The translations under genes were made by a program, and so were the position numbers. Source: Phoenix dactylifera (Eukaryota; Streptophyta; Magnoliopsida; Arecales; Arecaceae). Taken from it: DNA of 64,000 nucleotides. The stretch covers positions 62,001 to 126,000 of the forward strand of contig NW_024068001.1 of NCBI RefSeq assembly GCF_009389715.1. The letters run 5' to 3'. The notes beneath the pieces were generated by a model that was not told the origin of the DNA, searched no databases, and worked only from the letters and a program-made list of their open reading frames with translations. How positions within the stretch are numbered: position 1 is the stretch's first letter; each line of letters starts with the position of its first letter. Shown here in pieces: positions 36,360 to 50,000 of this stretch.

Positions 36360-38110
36360 TTTTAAATAAATTATAAACATTTTTTTTGAAGTTTACATAT
36401 ATTATACTTACACCCAATAGTTATAAAATATATATTTACTCATAATTAAATTAACAGTATTAGTAAAAGCATTTATCTCATATGAAAAGTTGAAATTTTT
36501 TTGAGTAAATTACAAAAACCATCTTGAGATTAGGGGTAAATTATACTTATACTCAATAATATAAAAAACCTATACTTACTCCCTTGAGGTTTATTTTTAT
36601 CTAATACTTCAACGCATAACTCAATAGAATGTTAGTCAAACCGTTAACTTTTAATAGGACCCAAATGCCACGCCAAAAAAATAAAAAAGTTAAAAATAAC
36701 CAAAATAACTTTACAAAAATCTTTCTAAGGTTTATATTTATTACACTTACACACAAGATTTTGTAAAAACCTATACTTACACCTATTTAAATTGACAGCA
36801 TTTGTGAAACTGTTTATCTGAAGTAAAAAGTCAAAATTACATTTATAAGAAATAAGGCTCTTCTTTCACTTTTCCGACTCTCGAAACTCTTCGAAGTATT
36901 GCATCTTCAAGAGTCTTCTTCTTTTCGAGATTAAATGGCTCGAGGTTCTTTCCCACTTCATCACCCCACCACGAGCATCCCTTCCGACAACAAGCTTTTT
37001 TCCCCAACCAACATCCGATGATGAGCATCATTCCCAACCAGCCTCCGTCCTTCCTGATCAGATTTTGTTCTTCCTTCCCCACCCACCACTTTATAGAGAT
37101 CAAGGATGCATATGTATTATTTACTAAGTTTGAGTTTTACTTGTCCAATACTATATACATTATTCCTTAACATTATCGTTGTGAATGAGGATTCCTATAT
37201 CTATATATGGAGCTATAATAGCTCTGACAGCCTATCATCAAAAAGATCCAAATCAGTACATGTGTAAGAATTTATTTTTTTGAGAGTGCATCAGTTACGG
37301 TTCCATAGCCTGGCTTAGACCATGAATAGGCTGGCTCAAGCGACAAAACTCTTGATGTTAATTTCCTACAACAGAAAATTTTAAGAGCATCCACTTGCTT
37401 GAGAAATCTAGACTTTTTTTCTCTTAGCACATGGCTCTTTTTTGATAATTCATTAAGATCAAGCTCAGACCCATAGCGCCTCTCAACTATTCTCCTTCTT
37501 GAGTGGATGTTATATTACTTAAGGCTAGTTTGGCCATTTTTTTATTTTTTTCTGATGATCCATTTAGTCCCATTTAAGTTACTGATTTGGCTAACATTTT
37601 ATTAATGTTATGAGTTAAAGTGTTAGATAAAAACAAACCTCGGGGGGATAAATGTAGATTTTTCAAACTATTGGATGTAAGTATAATTTATCCCTAATCT
37701 TAGGGATTTTTTGTAATTTACTCATCATGCAGGAGCAATTTTGATATTTCATATGAAGTAAACGGATTCGCTAATATCATTAATTTAACTAGGTATAAGT
37801 GTAGGTTTTACAAACTAGTAGGTCTAAGTATAATAAATGTAAACTCAAGAGGTTTTTTATAATTTACTTATTTTTTAAAATGGAGATGAGGATGTACTTT
37901 TTTTTTTATACCGTGGGATGGTTGTTATGTCACTTAAAATTATTTTGGTCATTTTTTGAAAAAAATTATATAATAATATTTAGGTTCATTTAAGATTAAC
38001 AGTTTAATTAATGTTATGTTAAGTTATACATTAAAGTATTGGATAAAAATAAATTTCATATGGTGAATATAATTTTTTTAAATTATTAAGTCGATATAAT
38101 TTACCTTTAA
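36360..38110. mobile_element. Fold-back element with long inverted arms of alternating repeat units
   Basis: Left-arm sequence at 36525-36660 (GAGTAAATTACAAAAACC...GGTAAATTATACTTA...GAGGTTTATTTTTATCTAA) reappears inverted at 37540-37730. The unit at 36362-36525 reappears inverted at 37731-37870. A variant of the first unit follows at 36710-36845, and an inverted variant of the second at ~37920-38110. The pattern is A-B-A' then b-a-b', around a ~0.7-kb unique core. No transposase is seen in the core. A Mutator-like or fold-back DNA element is the likeliest class. The outer limits and target duplication could not be fixed because the ends are AT-rich and diverged. Confidence 0.65.
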
Positions 38111-38726
38111 TTTTAAAAGATAGTCACATTTGAAATATATTTGATGATCAAAATTTAAATTTCTCATGAAAATGTTTTCTTTCAAGCTCTGTCACCAGTT
38201 TTCTCAATGTTGTCGGTCAGATATTGGATTGACATGATTCCAAGAAATGACGAACCGGGCCATATCGCACAGTTCAAGCTGAATAGAGTCGATCCGGTTT
38301 CTGACCGCGTCGGTTCGGGTATATAAAACGGTTCCAGCTCTTATGGGGCCAAAGCTAGCCGGTAGAAGAGTGAATCGGACGGAACCAGACCGGTTTCGTC
38401 CGATTCGGCCGGTTTGCACCAAGTCCGATTAGATTTGCCACACAGCACGCTGCGGCATTTGGCTAAAGTGCGCGCTGCAGTATTTTTGGCTACCGGCTGG
38501 TAGTGAATCGGATTAGGTGCCAATTGGTACGGCATCCGGTACCATTCCGTTGTCCTTGCATGATACAGATCTACACCTGATCGTACACTTAGGATAACAA
38601 ATGAATGGTTCCGAAATAGCAAGAAGAAATTACGAAGAAAATTGAAACATGCTCAATTTTATTAAAGAAAGAAAGAAATAAAAAAAGAGGAGAGAGACTT
38701 TGCTCTACCTTTCTGGAAAGTCGCCG

Positions 38727-39966
38727 ATGGCGAGCCCTATGATAACCAATCGAACTCCAATTTCTTGCTCACTTCTCTTCGGAGCCTCCTTCCCTTCTTC
38801 TTCTTCTTCTCTGTCTTCCCTTCAAATACCAGCGCGAGCACGGAACAGGAGGGCATCGGGTTTCAGGATCAGAGCCGAGACGATGGCGACGGAGAAGCTG
38901 GGGATCAAGATCGAGAGGAACCCTCCTGAGTCCAAGCTCGCCGAGCTTGGCGTCCGCCAATGGCCCAAGTAATCATCAAAACCCCCTTCTTTCCACCTCT
39001 TTTCTCTTTTGCGGGATTTTTTTTTTTACTCTTCATTTTCAGTGTCGATAATTGTGGGAATTTTATTTAGCGCACTTTTAAATCTGAAAAAATGGAAAAA
39101 GAAAAAAGTTTTGTGTCCATGATTTTTTTTTTTTAAAAAAAAGTTCAATATCAAGATAACAAGATCATCTATTTCTAGTTCCAATTTCTAGGCCCTCTTT
39201 TGGCACCTCTCGAGATTGGCAGGTTGTTATATTGGGCACATGTACACAAAAGATCTTTGAGAATGGATCGAGCCTAGATTTCACCTTAGATCGAGTCTAT
39301 GAATCATTCATACCTTTGGATTCTCAGTCCGTATAAACTCAAACTTGGGTCGAGTCTATAAACCAAGCATACCTTTGCATACCGTTTAGGATGGGACACA
39401 GCTTGGAAACCCTTGCTCCACCTTTGATAACATGTATGACACGTAGGAATTGAGACTTACATTGGTACATCGTAGGATTCGGTAGTTGGCCCTTCTGCTT
39501 CTCTGATCTGGCACAGAAGGGGTCGGCGCACTGAAATTTATGATCATATAGTACTCTTGTATTAATGACTTAGAACTAATAGAAAATATTATCTAATTTT
39601 TTTTATTCTATATAACTATTAAAGATTTATCTAATATATGGGATTTGATTCTTGCACATATTTATGCTAAAATGCATGTCAGTAGAAAGATGGGCTTGCT
39701 TCATAGCTGCTGTGGGGATGTCTTCATGATGCCATTTTTGCGTGCTTTATGTATGTAGGTGGGGATGTGCTCCTAGTAAATTCCCATGGACATACACCGC
39801 AAAGGAGACGTGCTATCTGCTGGAAGGAAAGGTGAAAGTATACCCCGATGGGCATGGTGATGAGTTCGTGGAGATTGGGCCGGGTGATCTGGTGGAGTTC
39901 CCCAAAGGCATGAAGTGTACCTGGGATGTCTCAGTGGCTGTGGATAAGCACTACAATTTCGATTAG
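38727..39966 (+). CDS. Chloroplast RmlC-like cupin protein, pTAC18-type (DUF861 family)
   Basis: Two exons, 38727-38968 and 39759-39966, phase 2 (donor AA/GTAATC, acceptor TATGTAG), 149 residues. The first ATG in frame is 38727. Residues ~1-55 are Ser/Arg-rich and acid-poor, fitting a transit peptide. The mature part is a single small cupin: GIKIERNPPESKLAELGVRQ, WPK, WGCAPSKFPWTYTAKETCYL, LEGKVKVYPDG, EFVEIGPGDLVEFPKGMKCT, WDVSVAVDKHYNFD. Such proteins resemble Arabidopsis plastid transcriptionally active chromosome protein 18 and its cytosolic relatives. The biochemical role of the family is not established, and the metal-binding His set of classical cupins is not evident. Family is confident; the pTAC18 assignment is from memory of motifs. 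Confidence 0.85.
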
Positions 39967-39999
39967 GAACTGGAAATGATGAACTACCGAACTTTTTCA

Positions 40000-41005
40000 T
40001 GGACCAACATTGATCTCTCTGTAAAATGGGATGGGTGTCTCAATGTTTTGAGATGCCAATGCTTTGCAGTACCCTGTTAACTGATATAATTAATAGTGAT
40101 GGTATTAAAGAGACTAGTTCTTTATCATGAGGTTGTTCGCCTTATCCTTCGTTCTGCTCCTGTCAGCTGTCCATGCCAGCGACTTTATTCTGAGCAGGAT
40201 GGTTGTTCATTTGGCAGCCATGTCTATTATCGTGTTATGAATCGGCTCTCTCTCTCTCTCTCTATCTATCTATCTGTGGTTTTACTCATTAATTTTAGCA
40301 TGATGAAAGGACAAAGACAACTCATTCTTAATTTTATTGCTCTCATATCCTTGCTGTAACTGCTTCAGGTACTTCTAATCGTGACATTTTGAAACTCATT
40401 GCACATCTTGTGCCACAAAACTTGCGAATGTAATGGCTTTTGAAAGCGGAATAGAATATCACCACTTCTAACCTCTCACAGAAAAGAAAAAAGTTTTTAA
40501 ATTTCGGACTTCTTTTTTGAATTAATGTATGATTACAGTATGCAAACACAAGAATGCAATCCTGGTTTCATTGATGGACAAATCACAAATGAATTATAAC
40601 AGAAATGTCTCGCGTCCATGTCCACAGAGAACTAAAAAACCAGAGTTATCATATGCCATATATCGAAAGAAACTTGGTTACTGAAAAAAAAATTGAGGAT
40701 AGCATGCTCCTCTATGGCTCCAGATCACATAATTAAACTTTTCCGAGAAGTAGATCACATAATTAAACTTCACCTACATTGTCTTACGATCTCTAGTTTG
40801 ACAACAAAGAATGGAAGAATAGGGCACTATAATTCTCTTATCTGCCATGCACAGTACGATATGCCAGAAATATGATGACTTGGACAATGTCCTGATGCTT
40901 AAATTAGCATGAAGTATTTCTAATTAAAAAATAAACTTCATATACAAGGATTATAATTACATCAATAAAAATGGAGATTTTACAATAAATGTAGTCTGCT
41001 AGATA
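40000..41005. other. Intergenic sequence between the cupin and ClpX genes
   Basis: The genes converge, so this holds both 3' UTRs. A CT/TATC simple repeat lies at ~40244-40275. No coding similarity was found; short ORFs at 40096-40359 and 40693-40875 have no domain. Confidence 0.5.
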
Positions 41006-44000
41006 TTACATGCTCATGGCTCTAGATGAGAGTTCAGATCCCCCTTCCAGTTCACCCTCTGACCCATCAACCATTGCCTGCAGAATTCATCAATTAGACT
41101 TGTGCATTAAGTATTCGAATTCTTTGTTTTTTATTGTTCCCCAACAGACAAATGATTAACATGTGGAATTCGATCAGCCGTTCCACACAAATAACAGCCA
41201 GATGTGAAACGTCTGCACTTAAGTGGGTATCCACCCAGAAATTGGTAAATTTTAGGCCTTCATTTGTGCCAAACAGCAATTGCTGTATGTATAAGTGGAA
41301 CAGCTGGTTGACAATTCAACTGGAAGTTCAAATTCACCCAAGTAAATAGTGTAGTAGAATCTTATCAAAAAAATGTGCGGTAGAAACGGTGCAGCTTCTG
41401 TTAAGCAAAAGCTTCAGATGTGCAATGTTTGGAGTAAAGAAATTTAACAGGAATTCAGAGCATATGATGTGGCTTAGAAGAAGTCAAAACCCTTTTCTGC
41501 ATTCATTTTGTTCCAGCTATCAATCTATATGTTTTGCAGAAAAATAGAATTTAGTAAGATTCATGGAGTAACACGTACGTACCACCCGATCCTTTATCTT
41601 GTTTTCTTTAAGGTACTGTTCCAAAGCTCCATCGCCATGAAGAATTTTAGCTCCACTACCTGGTCTGTCAACAGAGCCAACAGCCTCTTCATCCACCACT
41701 ACTGCATCTATTTGCTCATCGCCTGTCTTTACATCTGGAATCTGAAACCAAGTGAACCCAGAATTTAAAGTTATTAAAAATTCATAACTAAAAGGGCAAT
41801 AGTTAACATGCGTTAATCATGTGAGGTGAGATCCTACTAAGTCAGATACTGGAATACATTGTACACCGCTCAATCAGATCTCTATTTTCTGGATCATTTT
41901 GTTTATGTTGATTATAAGCAAAGGAGACAAAAATCTGCCAAAAGTCAAGAAACATACCTCATACATGGCATCTGTAAGAATATTTTCCAATATTGCTCTT
42001 AAACCTCGTGCACCAGTATTCTTGGCCAATGCTTTTTTAGCAATCAGCCTTAGTGCAGTGTCTGTGAAATGTAGCGTCACCTGGAAGAGGCACCCACATT
42101 AAGGCACAAAAATAAACAGTTTTTGTCAAATAAAGGCACCAAATGATATCAGTAGAACAGGGACACTCACGTTGTTCATGCGAAATAATTTCTTGAATTG
42201 TTTACCAATAGCATTCTTTGGCTCCATCAAGACCTAAAGTTAGCCATGTCACTTCATTAAATTTTGGAAAAATCAAGCACTAATTTAAAAGAAGAGCTTC
42301 CACCAAGTAACATGATTGTTGCATTCAAAGACATTAAAAGTTTGAGCTAAATAATTTTAAAATTCAAGTTAAATTAAGCCTCCCGAGAATCAAAATAAAT
42401 TCTATAAATAAAAAGACAGGTACAATAGTTTCATTCACCCAACCTTCTGTTAATGCAACAGCCAAACAAACTTGACCCACCCACCAAATTAAGGGATAAA
42501 TATTAAGTCGGCAAATTACTAAATTAACATGATACATAGTTGAGAAGATTGAAACAAATCTCATGAAAGAACAAAAGAGAGAAAATCCAGACTAGGTAAT
42601 ACCTGAACAAGTTGGTCCTCGCTCAGTGCTGACAAACTAACCAGTACTGGAAAGCGTCCAACAAATTCCGGAATGAGGCCATATGCTATAAAATCACTAC
42701 TTTCAACCTGTGAAAATAATGTGCATATCATGTTAATTGTGTCATTTGTAAGGAAAGAAGTCCACGTCCTTGTGCAAGGTAAATTTATTATGTTGTCAAT
42801 GATACAAAGGACATCAATCGATTTCCAGTCATGGCCTTTTAATTTTTGGATCCTTACTGATTCCAACAAGGATGACGTCACTGCAGCATTTGTTAACCCA
42901 CTAGCTCTCATGTTTGCACGTATTGGTGCTCCAAAACCTATAGAAGAATCTTGTCGTCTGTTCCAGACCAAAAAGTCAGTCACCCACAAACAGCATGTTC
43001 AGCAATAACTATTTGAGGAAGATTATTACAAATATTCGACATTATTACCTTTCAGAAATTGTCTTTTCCAAATCAACAAAAGCACCGCCACATATAAAAA
43101 GAATATCTTTTGTGTCTATCTGCATATCAAACTCGTGTGAAACTATGATAAAAGAAATAAAATTGCTAAAACTATTGTAAGTCCATAAATATAAAAGTTC
43201 TGTTACAAAGTAACTTTATGTTACATACTAGATCAAACTTACATGGAGTAGCCAATAGAAAGTAAATGTCAATGTAGACCTACAGAATACCCAAAGAAAA
43301 CTTATACTAGAAAAGGATTCAAATGGTGACACCCTGGTCAATTTCTTATCTATTTACTAAATGAACAAGCATGCTGCAGCAGAAAGTTAAGTGAAATTTG
43401 TACCCTAATTATTTATCCCTTGATTATGTCTATGATAGTTGCTATGTTGCAATTTCACAAAGTAATGATTTTATTCTCATTAGTTGGAAGAGTACAGTTA
43501 ACCTTCTAGAACAGTCAGCCTGAACCATGAATATTCCTTTCGCCAATGCTGTGTAAACCATAATACATGTCACAATCAAGTAGCAAGGAAACAACGGCAT
43601 ATTATTCTCCAACGACAAAGTTTACACGTGCTTCAAATTTGCAACAAAAATACTTGAAAAGGTTTTATATTTTGAAATATGTTTACAGTAAGGAGTTTAT
43701 TTATTTAATTTGTTTAACCTTTATGGATGATTTATATGCAATTTAACCAGATGAATGAATATACAGGAGATGTTAAAAGGAGACCATTAAGAGATTCATG
43801 AAGAGGAAATTCTAAATTAGCGCCTTCGATAAGGAATCTCGAAACTGCAGTATTGTTTTATTTCATGGTTTACTTCAAACTTCTCAGGTGCAGTTTCCTT
43901 TTTTGCGCCAAATTTCCAAATCGTATATAGATATCATGACAATAGATTAGTAGAATGAAATGGAAATATGTCTGTGCTATGTCTTGTGTCTTAGTGTATG

Positions 44001-47000
44001 AAACAATTTTGCATGCTCCATCTACTTTTTTAAAATACAATAGGCATCAAGGTAGAGGGAACTTGGATGACTTTAACTCCAGCAGCATAAAACTTTCTGA
44101 CTAGAGTAATCTAGCTGTGCAATGGCCTCAAACACAGCATGTCGGAGAAAGTAAAAAAGAAAAGGTTCATAGGCCATGGTTACTCCGTAAATATGAGACT
44201 CATAAGTTGATATACTGTGATGGGTTAGTGTAATAACCCCAAAAAAAAAAATTTATATATATATAAAAAGGGATAGAATAGTCAATTGATATAAGGTATA
44301 AAATTGGAAGGAATCAAAAGATAATGGTATAGTTATAGATGCGTTGAAGTGACAAGGGTAAAATTAGAAGGAATCAAAAGTTAATGGCATAACAGTAGAT
44401 ATGTTGAAGTGTTAGAGGCAAAATGGAAATTTAATAATATTAAACAAAGGGTGAATAGTGCTTGATGTGACTTAATTAGGGGGTTTGGTGCTGCGTCCGT
44501 GGAATGAAACAGAGAAGGAGAAGGGGAGTCTCAGGCGGTGGAATCAAACAGAAAGGAAAAGAAAGAAAGAAAAGAAGAAGAAGAAGAAGAAAGAGGAAGG
44601 GGATTTGAGGTGGAAAGGAGCCCCGGTTGCGCTGCCAGCTGAAGAGAAAAGCGTAGGTCTCCTTCCCCTCTACGCAAGGACCCAAGTTTCAGAAGAGAAA
44701 AAGGTAAATACCCATCTCTACCTAGTCTTCTAATGAAATTAGGCTATACAAATGGTGGATTTGGTTTAGAGAGGTTAGATAGAAGTGTTAGAAGTGGTTA
44801 AAAGAGAGAAAATCGGATTTCGACAAGTTTTTCCGAGGCTACGGAACAACTGTGTCGAAATCCCAACTTCGGCGAATTGTTTCGGGGGTCAATCGACCTC
44901 CGATAGCAATGCATCTTACCTTCTTGGAATCCTCCATGAGTGTAGAATGTTAGGTAAAAATTTCATAAAATTTGGAGTTGGAAAGTGGATCAAAATCGGG
45001 ATGAAGTAACCCGCTGTCAGTCCAGGTTACTGTTCATCCGAGATGAAGAAAGTGAGCAAAATGATGGGAGTCGTCTCAAAACGTGCCGGAGTCGACTCGG
45101 GGTCAACTGGAGTCGACTCGGCGCAGATTGGGGTCGACTCATGCCTCAGAGGGGTCGACTCACGAGGTTGCGGGTCGACTCTCTGAGAGTCCAGAAAATG
45201 AAGTTTTGCGGCTCTGTGGTCGGGGTCGACTCATGAGGTTGGGGTCGACTCACGCTTCAGTGAAATTTTTAGTGAAAGAGAATTTTGACTCTTTCTCGCA
45301 CCTTGACCCTATAGCAGTGGCCAAAGGTGTGTGTGTGATGCTTTTGCATCATAATACATATAAGGGGAAGATTAATTGATAGGAAAAAGGGGAAAAGAAA
45401 AGGATTTAGAAAAGGGGGGAGTTGAATCAATTAAAGTTTCCTATATTTATGATTGGCACGTAGATTATGGCCCTTAATACAATACTAAATGTATTGTAAA
45501 TGCATGTATCAGTTGGGCAAGAAGCTAGAGAACAAGAGGAGGAAGTCCCGTACTGCCTACTGTAGATTTTTGGAGGTGTATCAGGGCTGTGCCAGATTGA
45601 CAGGTGAGTGGGAGTTTGTACTTTGCACCATGAGCACATTCCTTATTCATTTTCATGAATGTTGCCAAGTGTGACTTGATTCCACTTGTGCATATTGATT
45701 GATATTGTAGTAGATTCCTCTATAATCTTGTTTCTCCATGCTTGATTATTTTGTACATGTATTTGAGGGAACATTGAGAGGAATTACAAGGGTTAGATGA
45801 GTAGTTAAATTGGTTCCAAATTGTGAAATGACTTCTTTTGTAAATTGATTTTGTTTTCTCTATTTCAAAGACTTGTAGAGTCTTTTCAGTGGTATATTGA
45901 GTTGCATTGTACTCCCTTGATCCCTCACTCCTAACCCTGATGTTAGTAATTGGATCGTGGTCGAGTGAGTGGTAGTCTTGATTATACTCCTTTTTAGTAG
46001 AGTATTGGGAGAGTGCATTATGACATTTATGCATGGCTTGGCAGTATCTACAGGACACCTATAGTCGATGGGGTTAGACATCGGGCTGTGTGCACATAGT
46101 AGCCTTCTGGGTGGGCGGAGCCCAGTCCCTTCCTAGGAGGGACACGGCCCTAGGCGTAGGATCGGCCGGTCCTACGACTTATATTCTGCTTACCGTCGGG
46201 CATAGTAAGACCCCGCGAGGTGCAGTATGGCTTTCCGCGGATGTAGAATTCCCGCGAGGTGCCGTTTAGTATACAGATGTAAGATGTTTCTATGGATTTA
46301 TGTTCTGGATACTGGCCAGCATTTACATGATCAATGTGGTGTCTTATCCTGCATATGCATGTGACAGTAGGAAATTGTTGTGGTTCGCCTGGGGCATAAG
46401 ACCCACCTCCCGACAGCTGTCTAGTGATGACTTCGCATATTGACACCCGATTTATATGTTCCAACATTATGATCTGTTGAGCATATTCATGAGTAGCATA
46501 TATGTTTACTTGATTATTCCATATGTATTTCGGATGAGTTGATATTGATTATGGTGATATTGATGATTTACTCCATATTCTTTATGTTGAGTTCAAGTTC
46601 ATCTTGCTATTGATCACCATTCATATGCTCTTGAGATTTCATCTCGAGCCATGATTATATTGTCTCATATGCATAGTACTCTCTACTCCACTCATTGAGT
46701 ATTCATATACTCACTCCCCAGTTTGATATTTTTGTTGCAGGACAGATGTTGTATAGAGAGGAGCAAGGTTAGAGATTGCCTGCTATCTGTGCCGCTCCAT
46801 AGTATAATGTAGATAGAGGTTTATACATTTTGGAGTAATATAAACCTCCAGTTGTATATAGTGTATAGTTATAGTCATAGATCCTGTTGTGGATATGGGT
46901 TGACCATGAAAGGATTGGGAAGCAGGTATATATATGTGTGTGTGCAGATCAGTTGTGTGCCCGTGATAATGTATTGCTATATATTGTCCAGGTTTATTAT

Positions 47001-50000
47001 GTGATAGATTATGTGATTGCTGCTCTGACAGGTAGAGTTGTTGTATGTATTGATATAATCCTGACAGGTCAATATAGGAAAGGTGATCATTTTGTGCATG
47101 TATCATGCCAAAATTTTCAAGATTTATTGATGATTGATAGGTAGTAGGCTTCTACGTGGTGGCTGGTGGCCTTATGCCTATCCGCACCCTAGGACCGTCG
47201 CAGCGGCCCGCCGGAACGGGGCGGGGGTCGTGACAGTTAGTCATTACAGTTTTGAGATCATACAATATCACAAGCATACATAATCGAAATCCAAAAGATG
47301 AAGCAAGACAAGCATATTACTTTAGAAACGACAGGACCATAACCAGAATTGCCTTGACTTTAAGTGACAAAAACATGCAGAAATAATAGTTCAACATTAA
47401 GAAATAAGAAAAAAGTTGGGATAGTAAAAACTTGTGCATATTCTAAAGAAAAATCATGTCTGCAATACCTGTATATTGTCACCACGAGGGTGCTTCCGAG
47501 CTCCCTTCTCTGGAACATTGACTATCTGCACAAAAAGATATTTGAATTTCAGTTCTTATTGAAACCAAAACAAGAGTACCACATAATTCAGCTCGCACCA
47601 TTAAACCTCCATAATGATTAGATTAAAAAAAAGCATTCATTTACAGCAATATGAAAACACTAATGCAAAAGAAGGATTCCACAAATTTATTCAACAAATT
47701 AGCAATATTGGAAGTCTCAAGCTGTCTTTGGAAAAGTTCTGCTCAAGTTCAAGGACCTACAATTCATGAAACATGTTAATGAAATGAGAGATCATCAGGA
47801 AGCTGAAATAATAATTATATGATCTGATAAATATCAGGCATCTGGAAGAACGTTTCAGAATACAGCAGAGGCAAACCAAGTTTTCTCTCTATAGTTCAAA
47901 TGATAAAGGACAGGGGATTGATCCACCAATTATCATGCGGCCAAAACAGTTTGAGGATATCTCTGCCAAGAATCAATACTAGACAGATAGCATTATTATA
48001 TTTTAATGCAAGTCAGATAATGGAATCAAAAGCAAAAAGAATCAATCATGAACGTAGTAAGTTCTTGAGAGCAGATGAATGAAGACATCTATCCTGGGAT
48101 TGTTGGAAAAGATCATATCCATATATCTCTCTAACTTGTTGCAAATTTTTGAGTGCTTCAAAGGGCAGCATCTGTTCTAGGGCCACATACATGTTTCGTG
48201 CTATCAATAATCTACTACTCACAAATCCTGCCCTACTTTTCATAATCATTGTTATTGTAAACTTGGACAATCACGAAAATGAGGTATTATAAAACACACT
48301 GACATAATCATATTTAGTCTTAAAGTGAAAATGATTATGACATTTTTCTTACGGCCAGCTTTGGAATCCATATCTCAAAATAAAAAAAACTATTTTATCC
48401 AAATTCAAACTAATATTTATGTATAAGCAGTACATACACATTTTGGTTCTTAAAACTCAGAAGTTTCATACAATGTGAAACAATTACAATAAAAATGACA
48501 TACTTTAAAATGTTTGTTTCAATCTGCAGAAAAGTGACATTTCTAATATATATTCTAACGAATCTCTTTATTCTCATTCAACCTGAAGCATCTGTGCAAC
48601 TCCCCATCCCTGCTATGGAACTTCAGGGACTTGAGTCTCTAATGATTTATAGAAACACAAAATAAAAAAAATCATGTTTACTGGCACATGCAATGCATGT
48701 TTTCAGTGTATAATGAATCGTCTTACAGAACTCAGTCATCAGAAGAAACAGATATCCAAGATCGTATGTTCAGGAGCATCACCACCATAATTAGTCAGCA
48801 CAAAGGGATAAAATTTTTTTGTGGTTCTAAGCTTAATGTCTTACCCTCAGAACCAAGATACTTATCAGCACACATACACTTATGACTGTAGAGCTACATC
48901 AAGGGAAAGTAGGTTATCTAATCATATTTGTCTTTACCAACATTAAGGGCAGCCCATTGCATGAGGCTCCTACCATCGTGGAGTCTAGTGAGGGTCAAAT
49001 GTACCTAGTCTTGCCCCCATGCGCGGAGAGGATGTTTCCATGTCTCGAACAAGTGATCTCTAGGTTACAATGGAGCAACTTTACTGTTGCGCCAGGACTC
49101 ACCCTCGTCGTTTACCAACACTTCTCTTCTAAAATCATATCATCTATATATTTCCACCAGTCAAATATACTTAACCATCATTGTAGAGTCTTCTTCATAT
49201 ACTTTAAATCAAGCTTCATAGTACCAATGCATACTATCCTGCATTGATACGAAAATGATACTCGGTAGGGGGGCATACTACATGTTGTTAAGCTGAACCA
49301 ACCCAACTCGGTGTACCAACACTATACTAAAATGGTAATGGTATGTTGTTTGACACCAAGATTGCAAACCTTACTTTAAATGTTACCTGCCTACTAGTAT
49401 TGTTCCAATTGTGCACTTATATTGATCGATCTAGCAATCTAAACAAAATACGGTGAGTCTAAATTTTTTTGTCGATTTCTCATTAACTGCTAACAATATT
49501 TCTATTTAATCCACAAATATTTAAACCCAAATATTTAGACCATTTGTTATTTATGATCATTGGTATAAATACAACAATCAGTTGAACCAAATGGGCACTA
49601 CATAAATGGACCTGTGATGAATTCATAATAACCTTATAATATCACACAAAACATATGAAATATGCACTTCTATTCTTTTGGAAATTATGGGAATAGTATC
49701 ATGCATATATGAAAAAGAGGAAATTATTTGTTCTTATGCTTTTTGATGATTGCTAGACTTTTGCTGTATGTCTTATGGATAGGAAGTGGAATACCACAGA
49801 GCTCCTAAAGATGGTGCCAAGGGTCTTGAATGCTATGCACATTCACATGATGTACAATCTAATTAGTGATAAATACATATGAAACTAAAAGTAGTAATAC
49901 TAAGGCATGATAGATGACTTACAGTTCCTTCTAGCATTTTCAATAATGCCTGCTGAACACCTTCACCAGATACATCTCTACTAATATTTAGGCTCTCAGC

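Noticed and set aside
36843-37103. 86-codon minus ORF in the core of the fold-back element
   Set aside because: Trp/Gly/Lys-rich without a recognisable domain; kept only as a query for a possible captured gene.
38200-38640. GC-richer stretch with CCGGTTT phrases before the cupin gene, with minus ORFs
   Set aside because: Possibly a decayed repeat related to the ACCGGTA family, but I could not define ends or copies, and the ORFs have no domains.
44485-44733. Lys/Glu-rich open frame in the ClpX intron
   Set aside because: Comes from a (GAA)n-rich segment inside the solo LTR.
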